Source of the DNA: Dietzia psychralcaliphila
Lineage (GTDB): Bacteria > Actinomycetota > Actinomycetes > Mycobacteriales > Mycobacteriaceae
Assembly (NCBI RefSeq): GCF_003096095.1
Contig: NZ_CP015453.1
Coordinates: 2,666,001 to 2,730,000, forward strand
DNA length: 64,000 bases
Direction: 5' to 3'
The position numbers were made by a program, and so were the translations under genes. The notes under the pieces are model-generated. The model ran no database searches. It had not been told where the DNA came from and saw only the letters and a program-made list of their open reading frames with translations. Below are positions 33,759 to 42,970 of this stretch, piece after piece. Position 1 is the first letter of the stretch, and each line of letters begins with the position of its first letter.

Positions 33759-35117
33759 GCCCGACTGGTCTCCCTCGTCACCACCGGGATGATCCTGGCC
33801 GCGCAGACCGTCGGCGGTCCATCGGCTGTCGCGCTCGAGAGGCCCTCCATCGACGGCCCCGTCCCGGACGCCGGTCCGATCGATCCCCGATCGGCCGAAC
33901 CCGGCGGGCTTCGACTCGACGGCCCCTGTCGCACCACCGCCGCGATACTCGATCCGTCCGCCCCACCCGTCTACACCACGGCCGCCGATCTGAGCGCGGC
34001 GTGGATTCACGGACGGGGTGAGGGCCAGGTGGTGGCCGTCATCGATACCGGGGTCAACCCCGGCCCCCGCCTGCCTCGTGTCCGTGGAGTCGGCGACGTG
34101 GTCCCAGGCAGGGACGGCACCGAGGACTGCGACGCACACGGCACGCTGGTGGCCGGGGTGCTCGCGGCGAGCGAGGACGAGACGGGCCACTCCGGGATCG
34201 CCCCGGGAGTCGAGATCATCTCCATCCGCCAGTCGAGCAGCGTCCTGAGGTCCACCGACGTTCGGCCCGACGACCCCCTGGGGGGATCGGGCGTCGGCAC
34301 CCTGTCCTCCCTGGCGAGGGCGATCCGTACAGCGGTCGATGCGGGTGCCGGGGTGATCAACATCTCGGAGGTCGCCTGCGTACCCGCCGGCACTCTGCTG
34401 GCAGATGACACGCTCGGCGGTGCGATCCGGTACGCCGCGGTCGACCACGACGTCGTGCTGGTGGCGGCCGCGGGCAACGTCGGTCAGACGTGCGGGGACC
34501 AGAACCCCGGAATCCCCGACCCCGCCGCCCCGGGAGGAGACGGGTGGGACGACGTCCTCACCGTGGCGGTGCCCGCCTGGTACGAGGATCACGTCCTGGC
34601 CGTGGGCGGCGTCGGTCCGGACGGTTCTCCCGCGGACTTCTCACTCCGCGGCCCGTGGGTGGACGTCGCCGCCCCTGCCGTGGGTCTGCGCTCGGTCGGT
34701 GCCGACGGCGCGGGGGTGTCGGACCTGGTGGTGGACGGTGACGGTTCGCGTACCGCCATCAGCGGGACGAGCTTCGCCGCACCTTTCGTCGCCGGCACCG
34801 CCGCGCTGGTCCGGCAGGCGTACCCGGGACTCACGGCCCGACAGGTGATCGCGCGCATCGAGAACACCGCGATCCCTGCGGCCGGCGGGCACGACTTCGC
34901 GGTGGGACACGGAGTGGTGGACCCGGTCGCCGCGGTCACCGGGGTCCGCCGTTCCGGTCGCCCCGGGCCCGCGACCACGACCATTGCCGCGCCCACCCCG
35001 GACCCGGGCCCGGCCGGCGCGGGTACAGGCGCGGTAGTCGCGGCCGGTTCACTCACGGTGGGGGTGCTCGTCCTCGTCGTCGCCGCCCTTGTTCGCCCCC
35101 GCGCCCACCGTCACTGA
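33750..35117 (+). CDS. mycP: MycP, mycosin subtilisin-like protease of ESX-4
   Basis: This 455-residue S8 protease has an N-terminal signal peptide (LVSLVTTGMILAAQTVGG), catalytic Asp99 (AVIDTGV), His130 (DAHGTLVAG) and Ser341 (ISGTSFAAPF), and oxyanion Asn243. A C-terminal membrane anchor (VAAGSLTVGVLVLVVAALV) ends in basic residues. Mycosins sit in the periplasm on top of the ESX complex and are needed for its stability. Low-complexity Pro/Thr/Ala precedes the anchor. Confidence 0.95.
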   Translation: MRSARLVSLVTTGMILAAQTVGGPSAVALERPSIDGPVPDAGPIDPRSAEPGGLRLDGPCRTTAAILDPSAPPVYTTAADLSAAWIHGRGEGQVVAVIDTGVNPGPRLPRVRGVGDVVPGRDGTEDCDAHGTLVAGVLAASEDETGHSGIAPGVEIISIRQSSSVLRSTDVRPDDPLGGSGVGTLSSLARAIRTAVDAGAGVINISEVACVPAGTLLADDTLGGAIRYAAVDHDVVLVAAAGNVGQTCGDQNPGIPDPAAPGGDGWDDVLTVAVPAWYEDHVLAVGGVGPDGSPADFSLRGPWVDVAAPAVGLRSVGADGAGVSDLVVDGDGSRTAISGTSFAAPFVAGTAALVRQAYPGLTARQVIARIENTAIPAAGGHDFAVGHGVVDPVAAVTGVRRSGRPGPATTTIAAPTPDPGPAGAGTGAVVAAGSLTVGVLVLVVAALVRPRAHRH

Positions 35118-35178
35118 CGAGGTCCGCCCGCGGGCCGTCGCCCGGATTCGTCACCGCGGCGTCACGACATTTCTGCGG

Positions 35179-36630
35179 TCATCCCACCGGGGCCCTGTCC
35201 CCGTCGGCAACGGGCTGGAGGTCGGAACCGTCCCGGCTGACGAGAGCGGAGTCGCGGTCCAACCGGGGTCCGGCGGGCAGCCGGTCGATGATCGCTCCGT
35301 CGACCGGGACGGGGGTCCCACCGACTCCCAGGACAGCGGCGGTCTCCGGGTCGGGAACGTCGAACCGCACCCCGGTGTCCGTGACGATCGTCGTGACCGC
35401 ACCGCGGGTGGACGTGCCACGCCCGACCGCCGCAACCAGCAGTCCACCACCCGGTATGCCGACGGCGTCGACCGCCGGCCCGCCCCCGTCCGCGCCGGCC
35501 AGCGGTCGCGCCTCCGCAGCCGGCGGGGCCGGGGCACCGGCGACCACGGTCACACGCCGGGCCATGGTGCCCTCCCTCGCCGAGTCGCGGACGCACAGCA
35601 CCGGGGAGTCACCGGTCGAGAGCACGGACGGGCGGTCGGCGGGGAAGGCGTCGACATCCAGCGCCATCGACCGCGGTACACCCATCCGGTCCGGATCGAC
35701 GGACACGACCGCACCCACGGTGGAGGTGGAACGGATGACATCGGCCACGACCGGGCCGACCTCCTGGACGCCGTCTGCCAGCGCGACGTAGGTCCCCGTA
35801 CCCGATGCGGTGTCGACGGTGAAGATCTGCCCGATCCGGAGTGAGTCGAGACCGTAGTCGACCGGCCGCCCCGCCATCTCGATCTCCGGCCGCACCACCG
35901 GATCGACCTCCGGCAGCGGGTCGATCAACGCCGCCGTGACCGGCCGCGGTGCGACACCACCCAGTCCGAGGATCGCCAGCAGGTCCCCGTCTGACAGATC
36001 GATCCTCGAGCGGGTGCCGTCCCTCAGCAACCACCCCCTACCGTCCTGGTCGGCTAGGACGACCTCGTCACCAGCGGTGTCGCGCCCCGGCCCCGCCGCC
36101 CCCTCCCGGGCGACCACACTGGTCGAGATGATCCGAGGGCGACCACGATCAGCGTCGGCCACCTCGTCGCACACCGTCCACGACACGGCCGCGGCTCCGC
36201 CTGCGTCACGGTGCGCCGGCAATGCGGATGGCGCACCGGGGATCCCGAGCAGACCACCGCGGCGGGTCCCGGCGATATCCGAGTCCCGCACGGTGGTCGG
36301 TTCGGCGGGCTGACCGGTCACCAGACGAGCGGAAGCGAGATTGAACACCGGATGGACGGTGTCCCCGGCGCGGACGTACATCTGACCGGAGTCGCGGCCC
36401 ACCATGAGCACGGCGCGATCGACGTCCGGCGTCGGATCGAGCAGGGCCAGGACCGCGGCCCCGGCACAACCGAGGACCGCGGCGACCGCGCCCACCATGA
36501 GCCCCGTCGACTGGCGTCTGAGGGGGTCGTGGAGCATCCGGACGTCACGGGCGACCACCGCGTGCCGGGCCCGGCGGGACAGGAAGCGGTGCCCGTCGAC
36601 CTGTGCCTTCGTCGTCGGCTTCAGCGGCAC
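35179..36630 (-). CDS. eccB: EccB, ESX-4 periplasmic/inner-membrane component
   Basis: This 483-residue protein has a short cytosolic start (PTTKAQVDGHRFLSRRARHAVV, the EccB signature) and one membrane helix (LMVGAVAAVLGCAGAAVLALL). A large periplasmic repeat domain follows. The start is the GTG at 36630; the longer open frame lacks similarity. EccB dimers form the periplasmic knob of the secretion complex. It is convergent with mycP (61 bases between stops) and divergent from eccE. Confidence 0.93.
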   Translation of the reverse strand: MPLKPTTKAQVDGHRFLSRRARHAVVARDVRMLHDPLRRQSTGLMVGAVAAVLGCAGAAVLALLDPTPDVDRAVLMVGRDSGQMYVRAGDTVHPVFNLASARLVTGQPAEPTTVRDSDIAGTRRGGLLGIPGAPSALPAHRDAGGAAAVSWTVCDEVADADRGRPRIISTSVVAREGAAGPGRDTAGDEVVLADQDGRGWLLRDGTRSRIDLSDGDLLAILGLGGVAPRPVTAALIDPLPEVDPVVRPEIEMAGRPVDYGLDSLRIGQIFTVDTASGTGTYVALADGVQEVGPVVADVIRSTSTVGAVVSVDPDRMGVPRSMALDVDAFPADRPSVLSTGDSPVLCVRDSAREGTMARRVTVVAGAPAPPAAEARPLAGADGGGPAVDAVGIPGGGLLVAAVGRGTSTRGAVTTIVTDTGVRFDVPDPETAAVLGVGGTPVPVDGAIIDRLPAGPRLDRDSALVSRDGSDLQPVADGDRAPVG

Positions 36631-36765
36631 GGAAGGGCCCCTTCCCACGGATGTGACGCCCCGCGGCGGGGAGTTCCGGGGGTAGGGTACGCCACGATCC
36701 CGGCCCGGTGGCCGGTCTTCCCCGGGCGTCCTCGCACGCTCTCGACCAGGCCAGGAGGACGGGTG

Positions 36766-38430
36766 ATGACGGTCCCTCACACCCTCCTCGCATACTCGGC
36801 CGTACTCGTCTCCTCGGTGGTACTCGCGGTGATCTGCCCGCAGCACTGGCAGCCGTGGGTGCAGTTCACCGCCGCCTCTCTCGTCGCCTGCGCGGTCACC
36901 GTGCGTCACCGGGGCCGGCCGCTGCTGTCACGCGGCCCACATCCGCGCCGGACGGAGGTGGACGTCGTGGACCTCGTCTCACCCGAACTCTCGCTGGTCG
37001 GCTGCGTCGAGGGCCACCGGGTGGTGACCACCGGGGTCGAGCTCTCCGCCGGCGCCCTCATCACCACCGAGGTCGGCCGAGACGACCCGGCGGACTTCCG
37101 TGGCGTACGGCTCCCGCTGAGCGCGGTGGCTCGGCAGCTCGACCAGGGCGGGGTGCTACTCGAGGGGATCGACGTGGTGGTGCACGGTCGACGCGCGGCG
37201 CCGGGCCCCGACGGCGAGGTGTACGGCTCGCTCGTGGGTCCGCTCGCCCTGATCTCACACCGGCGCGTCCACCTGCTCCTCCGGTTCGACCTGGCCGACC
37301 TCGCGCTGACCTCGACGGACGGCACCGGTGTGGGTGGCGCTGTTGAGGGAGGCGCTACTGAGGGCGGCGCTGAGGCTGGCTCGCTACAGCAGGTCATCGC
37401 GGTGGCCACCGAGCGGCTCCGTCGCTCCCTCGTCCATCACGGGGTGCCGTGCCGGGTCCTTGACGCCGCCGAGCTCGCCGAGCGCTACCTCGAGGCCGAG
37501 GCGGACCCGAGGGCCGGAGTGGGGTTGGTGGTCCGCCCCGGGTCGGACCCTCGGGAGCTCGTGGACGGCCTCACCGCGGTCCGAAGCTCGGACATCACCG
37601 AGGTGGTCCGCCTGCGCCGGGTCAAAGGTCGCCGCGACGTGGTCGACGCGGTCTCGACCGTGGGGCTCGCGGGGGTCTCCGTGGAATCGCTCCCCTCGTC
37701 CGCCTCCTCGTGTCATCCGTTGCCGTCAGCACGTGTCCTGCCCGTGCCCGGTGAATCCCTCCCCGTCGCGGTCGCCGGCTCCGTGGTCCGCCGCCGTCTC
37801 GATCAGCTCGACGCCCTCGCCCCTCCCGCCCACGGATGCGGTCAGATCCTCGGGGCGACCCGAACGGGGAACGCGGCCGCGGTCCAGTTGGCCGGCCCCC
37901 ACCTGCGGTCCGTGCTCCTCGCCGCCGGCCCGGCCGTCTGCCGCCAGGTGGCCTTCCGCGCGGTCGCCGCCGGGTACCGGGTGGCAGTGGTTACCGACGT
38001 TCCGGACCGCTGGCGCGCACTGCGGGCAATCGCTGACGAGAGCCGGTACCGGATAGTCGACCCCGACGCCTCGGATGCCGGAGCCCCGGTCGACGCCGTG
38101 TTCTGGGATGTCGACGGCCCCCTCAGCGAGGGCCGCATCGACGCGTTCGCCGGGCCCGGCGGCCCGGACGTCACACCGCCGACCGTGATCCGGGTGGACG
38201 CCGACTGGGATGTCCCCAGGCCCGGGCGCGCGACGGCAGAGAATCCGCACGACCTCGTCCTGGACGGAAGGATCGCGGGCTGGATCTCGGTCGAACCGCG
38301 CACGGGACCCACCCGACGGGTGACCGTGGTGACAGGTCCCGGCGAGGACGCGTTCGTGGGCCGGATCCCGGACCCGGCCGACCTCACACCCGCAGGTGTT
38401 GCACCTTCCGCCAGCCCGGATCGTCGGTGA
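36766..38430 (+). CDS. eccE: EccE, ESX-4 peripheral membrane component
   Basis: At 554 residues this begins with two short membrane helices (LLAYSAVLVSSVVLAVI; WVQFTAASLVACAV), then a cytosolic domain with ILGATRTGNAAAVQLAGPHLRSVLLAAG as its most recognisable stretch. It matches EccE in layout. The start is ATG 36766 with AGGAGG eight bases upstream. Most mycobacterial ESX-4 loci lack eccE, so its presence suggests the ancestral, complete machine. A Gly/Glu/Ala-rich low-complexity loop lies at about residues 187-207. Its 3' end overlaps the DUF695 gene by 47 bases. Confidence 0.82.
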   Translation: MTVPHTLLAYSAVLVSSVVLAVICPQHWQPWVQFTAASLVACAVTVRHRGRPLLSRGPHPRRTEVDVVDLVSPELSLVGCVEGHRVVTTGVELSAGALITTEVGRDDPADFRGVRLPLSAVARQLDQGGVLLEGIDVVVHGRRAAPGPDGEVYGSLVGPLALISHRRVHLLLRFDLADLALTSTDGTGVGGAVEGGATEGGAEAGSLQQVIAVATERLRRSLVHHGVPCRVLDAAELAERYLEAEADPRAGVGLVVRPGSDPRELVDGLTAVRSSDITEVVRLRRVKGRRDVVDAVSTVGLAGVSVESLPSSASSCHPLPSARVLPVPGESLPVAVAGSVVRRRLDQLDALAPPAHGCGQILGATRTGNAAAVQLAGPHLRSVLLAAGPAVCRQVAFRAVAAGYRVAVVTDVPDRWRALRAIADESRYRIVDPDASDAGAPVDAVFWDVDGPLSEGRIDAFAGPGGPDVTPPTVIRVDADWDVPRPGRATAENPHDLVLDGRIAGWISVEPRTGPTRRVTVVTGPGEDAFVGRIPDPADLTPAGVAPSASPDRR

Positions 38431-39469
38431 CCGTCAGGGTCACCTCGCCCTGCTCCCAGCCGGATGCCGCCACGCGCAGTTGCTCGTGCGCGGGGGTCGC
38501 GGAGTCCACGTAGAAGTGCAGGAGCCGGCGGCCGTTGCAGCTCTCGGCGCCCACGCACTCCCCCGTGCCCTCCAGGCGGTCGACCAGGTGATCCTCAAAA
38601 TCCCGCAGGCCGGGCAGGGAGGCGGACCCCGGCAGACCGCCGTCCTCAACATCCGTATAGGGGACGTGCACGGCGACGTGACGGTCGAACTCCGGGGCCG
38701 ACAGGGCGACAAGCGGAACGCGCACGACGGCCACCATCGGGCCCCGGGAGGTGTCGCCGTGCAGGATCTGCCAGGCCGGCTCCCCGGCCTCGTCCGTGTT
38801 GTCCCGTTCGATCTCCCGCAGGATCCCGGGCAGCGCGTCGAGTGACACCGCGTCGTCCCCCGGGGCCGTGGCGTTGGAGCGGATCATGCCCACCCACGTC
38901 TCCACCGCGGCCTCCCCGCACATGGCGTCGAGCAACAGGCAGGCGGCGATCCCCGCATCGGATCCCTTGAGTCCGGCGAACCCGGGGTGGTGCACGGTCA
39001 CGTCGGCCCGGGAGAGGCCGCAGTCCACCACCACCTCCGCCTCGTCGAATCCCAGACGTCGGTCGCGGAAGTGCATGGCGCACCCGGAGACCGGGTCACG
39101 CAGGTCCGCGTACGACCAGTCGGCGTCGGCGGGCGGGGCCTGGGCGAGCCACCGGCGGGCCGCACCGCGGAGCTCGGGCACCCCGGCCGCGGTGACGGTC
39201 AGGCGGTGCGGTGCGCCCTCCGGCCCGGGGACGAACTCCCACGACAACCCGGGGTCGATCGCCTCGATGAGCGAGGTGATCTCCGGGACCACGCGGCGGG
39301 CGTCACCCGACTCGAGCGCGGCGGTCGTCCGGCGGCACCCGCCCTCGGTCCACCACCGCCAGAAGGTGGTGACGGCGCGGTCCGAGCGCAGCCTGGCGGT
39401 CTCGATGCGGACACCGGACAGGTCCATCGATCTGGAGAGTTGCCGGGGTCGCGCCGCGCCGATCGCCAT
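38384..39469 (-). CDS. DUF695 domain protein
   Basis: This 361-residue cytosolic protein has the DUF695 domain at its C-terminal end (LLHFYVDSATPAHEQLRV, then TLTVTDDPGWRKVQ). No enzyme motif or membrane segment is seen. The N-terminal two thirds (WRWWTEGG, WEFVPGPEGAPHRLTV) resemble a conserved actinobacterial protein of unknown role. It runs convergently into eccE and shares 47 bases of coding sequence with it. Confidence 0.72.
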   Translation of the reverse strand: MAIGAARPRQLSRSMDLSGVRIETARLRSDRAVTTFWRWWTEGGCRRTTAALESGDARRVVPEITSLIEAIDPGLSWEFVPGPEGAPHRLTVTAAGVPELRGAARRWLAQAPPADADWSYADLRDPVSGCAMHFRDRRLGFDEAEVVVDCGLSRADVTVHHPGFAGLKGSDAGIAACLLLDAMCGEAAVETWVGMIRSNATAPGDDAVSLDALPGILREIERDNTDEAGEPAWQILHGDTSRGPMVAVVRVPLVALSAPEFDRHVAVHVPYTDVEDGGLPGSASLPGLRDFEDHLVDRLEGTGECVGAESCNGRRLLHFYVDSATPAHEQLRVAASGWEQGEVTLTVTDDPGWRKVQHLRV

Positions 39470-39633
39470 CTGTTCTCCCTCCGCCCGTCACGGTCCGTCT
39501 GGCATGTCTGACTCCAGTATCCGGATAAGCCGCCTCTCGTGCCCGGAACCGCTCACCCCGACCGGGCCCCCGGGCCGGTCCTCTCCCCCGGCAACGGGTG
39601 CGCATCGGCGTCCACACTGGAAGAGTCTCGGGC

Positions 39634-40719
39634 ATGACCAACCCCCACGGTTCCCCCGACGCCCCGACCGGCCCGCGCGTCCTCGTCATCGGCGCCACCG
39701 GGTACGTCGGCGCCCGTCTCGTCCCCCGACTGCTCGCCGACGGCGCCGACGTCTCGGTCCTGGCGCGCACTCCCGCGCGGCTCGACGACGTGCCGTGGCG
39801 GGACCAGGTCACCGTCCACGAGGGCGGGCTGGGCGACGAGGCCGCGCTGGCGGCCGCGCTCGCCGGCGTCGACGTGGCCTGCCACCTCGTCCACTCGATG
39901 GGCCACTCCACGGACTTCGAGAAGGAGGAGCGCGAGACCACCGAGGCGTTCGTCCGCGCCGTCGAGGCCGCCGGGGTGGGCCGCATCGTGCACCTGTCCG
40001 GGCTGCATCCTAAGGACGAGACCGACCTGTCGACCCACCTGCGCTCGCGCGTGGAGGTGGGGCGGATCATGCTGGCCTCCTCCGTGCCCGCGCTGGTGAT
40101 CCAGGCCGGGGTGGTGATCGGTTCCGGTTCCGCCTCCTTCGAGATGATCCGGCACCTGACCACTCGGCTCCCGGGGATGGTCACCCCGAAGTGGGTCAGC
40201 AACCGGATCCAGCCGATCGCCGTACGGGACGTGGTCCACTACCTCGCGGCCGCCACCACGGTTCCGCTCGACGGTGAACTGGCGAACGGTCGCATCATCG
40301 ATGTGGGCGCGCCGGACGTGTTGACCTACGGGCAGATGATGCAGATCTACGCCGAGGAGGCCGGGCTGCACCGCCGGCTCATGGTCCCGGTCCCCGTGCT
40401 CACGCCCAAGCTGTCCTCGCTGTGGATGGGACTGGTCACCCCGCTCGAACCCGCCCTGGCCCGGCCGCTGGTGGAATCGCTGCGCTGCGAGGCGATCGTC
40501 CTGGTCGACGACGCCGACGAGGTGCTCGGCCCCCCGCCCGGAGGTCGCACGAGCTACCGGGAGGCCCTCCGCGAGGCCCTGCGCGTGCCGCACGGCCCCT
40601 CCCGTCCCGCCCTGTGGGCCGCCGCCGACCCGCTCGGCGACCCGGCGCGGCTCCTACCCAGCGACGCCGACTGGGCCGGGGCCCGTCCGCCCGCCGTGTG
40701 GCACGCCCGCACTAGGTGA
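39634..40719 (+). CDS. NAD(P)-binding epimerase/reductase-like protein (atypical SDR)
   Basis: At 361 residues this has an N-terminal Rossmann fold GATGYVGARLVPRLL that binds NAD(P) and a Ser-Gly-Leu pattern (IVHLSGLHPKDE) in place of the YxxxK site, as in atypical SDRs related to NmrA or the complex I assembly factor NDUFA9. The C-terminal half (VLTYGQMMQIYAEEAGLHRRLMVPVPVLTPKLSSLWMGLVTP) has a membrane-like stretch. The substrate is unknown. Start ATG 39634 is preferred over 39598. Confidence 0.8.
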   Translation: MTNPHGSPDAPTGPRVLVIGATGYVGARLVPRLLADGADVSVLARTPARLDDVPWRDQVTVHEGGLGDEAALAAALAGVDVACHLVHSMGHSTDFEKEERETTEAFVRAVEAAGVGRIVHLSGLHPKDETDLSTHLRSRVEVGRIMLASSVPALVIQAGVVIGSGSASFEMIRHLTTRLPGMVTPKWVSNRIQPIAVRDVVHYLAAATTVPLDGELANGRIIDVGAPDVLTYGQMMQIYAEEAGLHRRLMVPVPVLTPKLSSLWMGLVTPLEPALARPLVESLRCEAIVLVDDADEVLGPPPGGRTSYREALREALRVPHGPSRPALWAAADPLGDPARLLPSDADWAGARPPAVWHARTR

Positions 40720-40734
40720 TGAACGTGAGCTGCG

Positions 40735-41472
40735 ATGAACGCGGGCAGAATCGATCCCATGCCTGAGCCTGCGCCCGGCACTCTGTTCGGCCGATACCGG
40801 CACGCCTTCCGCACCGGCGAGATGGAGACCGCGCCGGTGCCTCCGACGCGCCGGCGCCTCGTCGTCGTCGTCATCACCCTGATCCTGGGAACGACGGTCA
40901 GCGCCTGGGCGCTGCGCATCCCGGCCGGCGACTCGATGTTCTATCCGGCCACGGCCCTGCTCGCGGCAATCTGGTTGGTGGGGGCGTTCGCCTCCGGCCC
41001 GATCCGGGTGGGGTGCGAGCCGTACCGACCGGGCCGGCCGATCCTGTCCTCGATCCTCGCCGCCTCGGCACTGGCCGTGGTGTTCTGCGTGGGCGCGGTC
41101 GTGGTGGCGCGGATCGAACCGCTCCGCGAGCCGGTGTCCGCCCTGCTCGCCCACGCCACGGTGGGCAACCTGGCGCTGGTGGCCCTGCTCACCGCCGTCA
41201 ACGGCGCCGCCGAGGAGTGCTTCCACCGCGGGGCGGTCTACTCGGCCACCTCGCGGATCCACCCGATCCTGGTGACCACCGTGATCTACGGCGTGGTCAC
41301 CGCCGCTGCCGGGATCCCCCTGCTGGTGGTCGCGGCCGTCGTGCTGGGACTGGTCACGGCGGTACAGCGGCGGTGCACCGGCGGGGTTCTGGGCCCGATC
41401 ATCACCCACGTCGTGTGGTCGATGGTCATGCTGTTCGCACTCTCCCCGATCTTCGACGCCGCGAGCGGCTAG
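40735..41472 (+). CDS. CPBP-family intramembrane metalloprotease
   Basis: This 245-residue membrane protein with about six helices has the CPBP motif EExxxR at Glu160-Glu161-x3-Arg165 ([11 protein letters not shown]) and a later His in [10 protein letters not shown]. Family members are Rce1-like glutamyl proteases or protect against bacteriocins, and the role here is open. ATG 40759 is an alternative start that would be leaderless. It overlaps the 3' end of truA by four bases. Confidence 0.85.
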   Translation: MNAGRIDPMPEPAPGTLFGRYRHAFRTGEMETAPVPPTRRRLVVVVITLILGTTVSAWALRIPAGDSMFYPATALLAAIWLVGAFASGPIRVGCEPYRPGRPILSSILAASALAVVFCVGAVVVARIEPLREPVSALLAHATVGNLALVALLTAVNGAAEECFHRGAVYSATSRIHPILVTTVIYGVVTAAAGIPLLVVAAVVLGLVTAVQRRCTGGVLGPIITHVVWSMVMLFALSPIFDAASG

Positions 41473-42401
41473 CCCCCGCAGCAGCCCTCCCCGGCGGTCC
41501 CCGCCCGCTCGGTCCCCGGGCCCGGCCGCACCTCACGGGTGGTGAGGTTCCGGGCCGCCAGGTCCTCCTCCGCCGGGTAGTCCACCCCGACCAGCGAGAG
41601 GCCGCACGCCGGGGCCACGGGGACCGACGACGACCGCTGCGTCTCGAGCAGCAGCCCGTCGATCCACTCCTGCCCGCGCCGGCCCTCACCCACGGCCATC
41701 ACCGCGCCCACGAGGCTGCGCACCATGGACCAGCAGAACGCGTCGGCGCTCACCGACGCCGTCCACACCTCGGCCGCCCCGGGCGCGTCCGGACCGCGCG
41801 GATCCGGCTCGGCGCGCCAGTCGAAGCGCTGGAGCTCGCGGATCGTGGTGGCCCCCTCCCGACGACGACAGAACGCCGCGAAATCGTGCAGGCCCAGCAG
41901 CCGCGAGGAGGCCTCCCGCACCGCGTCCAGGTCCGCCCGGCGCGTCCAGGACGCGGTGTCGCGGGCGCGGGTCGGCTCGGGCCCCCACGGCGCGGTGGTG
42001 AGCCGGTACTCGTAGTGGCGCCGCAGCGCGGAGAAGCGGGCGTCGAACTCCCCGGGCACCCACCGGGCGTCCATCACGGCGATGTCGGCGGGCAGGAGCC
42101 TGGCGAGCCGGCGCACGAGCGCCTCGGGACGCCCGTCGAACGACCGCTGGTCCAGCCACGCCGGGTCCACGTCGAGGTGGCAGACCTGGGCCCGGGCGTG
42201 GACCCCGGCGTCGGTGCGCCCGGCCACGGTCAGGGCCACAGGGTTCCGGAAGACCGTGCCGAGCTGCTCCTCCAGGACGCCGCACACCGTACGCAGGCCG
42301 GGCTGGCGGGCCCATCCGGAGAAATCGGTTCCGTCATAGGCCACGTCGAGGCGGATCCGGCGGGTGGGTGTGTCGGCCGCGTGCTCCGACGGGGTGATCA
42401 T
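41469..42401 (-). CDS. truA: tRNA pseudouridine synthase A
   Basis: This 310-residue enzyme converts uridines 38-40 of tRNA anticodon stems to pseudouridine. The catalytic Asp64 is in [29 protein letters not shown] and [19 protein letters not shown] are further signatures. The C-terminal 30 residues are an unaligned Gly/Pro/Cys tail ending GEGCCGG. It normally lies next to rplQ; here three accessory genes separate it from rplQ. Confidence 0.95.
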   Translation of the reverse strand: MITPSEHAADTPTRRIRLDVAYDGTDFSGWARQPGLRTVCGVLEEQLGTVFRNPVALTVAGRTDAGVHARAQVCHLDVDPAWLDQRSFDGRPEALVRRLARLLPADIAVMDARWVPGEFDARFSALRRHYEYRLTTAPWGPEPTRARDTASWTRRADLDAVREASSRLLGLHDFAAFCRRREGATTIRELQRFDWRAEPDPRGPDAPGAAEVWTASVSADAFCWSMVRSLVGAVMAVGEGRRGQEWIDGLLLETQRSSSVPVAPACGLSLVGVDYPAEEDLAARNLTTREVRPGPGTERAGTAGEGCCGG

Positions 42402-42448
42402 GACCGTCGACGCTAGCCCACCCGCCCCGGCCGTGGCAGGCTCGGGTC

Positions 42449-42970
42449 ATGCCCCGCCCCACGAGCAGGTCCGAACTCCTCGAGGCCGCCGCCAGCGAGT
42501 ACGAGCGGCTGCACCTCGCCCTCGGCCGGTTCGAGCCCACCGTGCTGGCCGACCTCGCATGGGAGGCGGACATCGAGGACACCTCCCGGCACCCGCGCGA
42601 CGTCCTCACGCACATCCACGCCTGGCAGCTCCTCGCCCTGGGGTGGGCGGAGGCCGGTGAGGCCGGCGGCACCCCCCAGGTCCCCGGTGAGGGCCGCACC
42701 TGGCGCGAGACCCCGGAGATCAACGCCGAGATCCGCGAGCGCTACCTGGACACGCCCTACGCCGAGGCCGTCGACCTCCTCGCGGGGAGCCACGCCCGGT
42801 GCCTCGACACGATCGAGGCGCACACGGACGACCAACTCTTCACCCGCGGCCGCTACGCCTGGACCAAGAGCACCACCCTCGGCGCCTACTTCGTCTCGGC
42901 CACCTCGAGCCACTACGTGTGGGGGCAGAACACCCTCCGCCGGATCCAGCGCGCGCTCCCCTCGCCGTGA
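42449..42970 (+). CDS. ClbS/DfsB-family four-helix-bundle protein
   Basis: This 173-residue protein begins with the family signature MPRPTSRSELLEAAASEYERL and carries HPRDVLTHIHAWQLLALGW. The C-terminal part (YAWTKSTTLGAYFVSATSSHYVWG) belongs to the DinB-like bundle. ClbS protects E. coli from colibactin and DfsB protects against other stresses, but most relatives have no assigned activity. It shares a GTGA stop/start overlap with the next gene, so the two are translated together. Confidence 0.8.
   Translation: MPRPTSRSELLEAAASEYERLHLALGRFEPTVLADLAWEADIEDTSRHPRDVLTHIHAWQLLALGWAEAGEAGGTPQVPGEGRTWRETPEINAEIRERYLDTPYAEAVDLLAGSHARCLDTIEAHTDDQLFTRGRYAWTKSTTLGAYFVSATSSHYVWGQNTLRRIQRALPSP

Noticed and set aside
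36683-36688. TAGGGT as a possible promoter of eccE
   Set aside because: No -35 is visible, and the hexamer is equally likely on the other strand for eccB.
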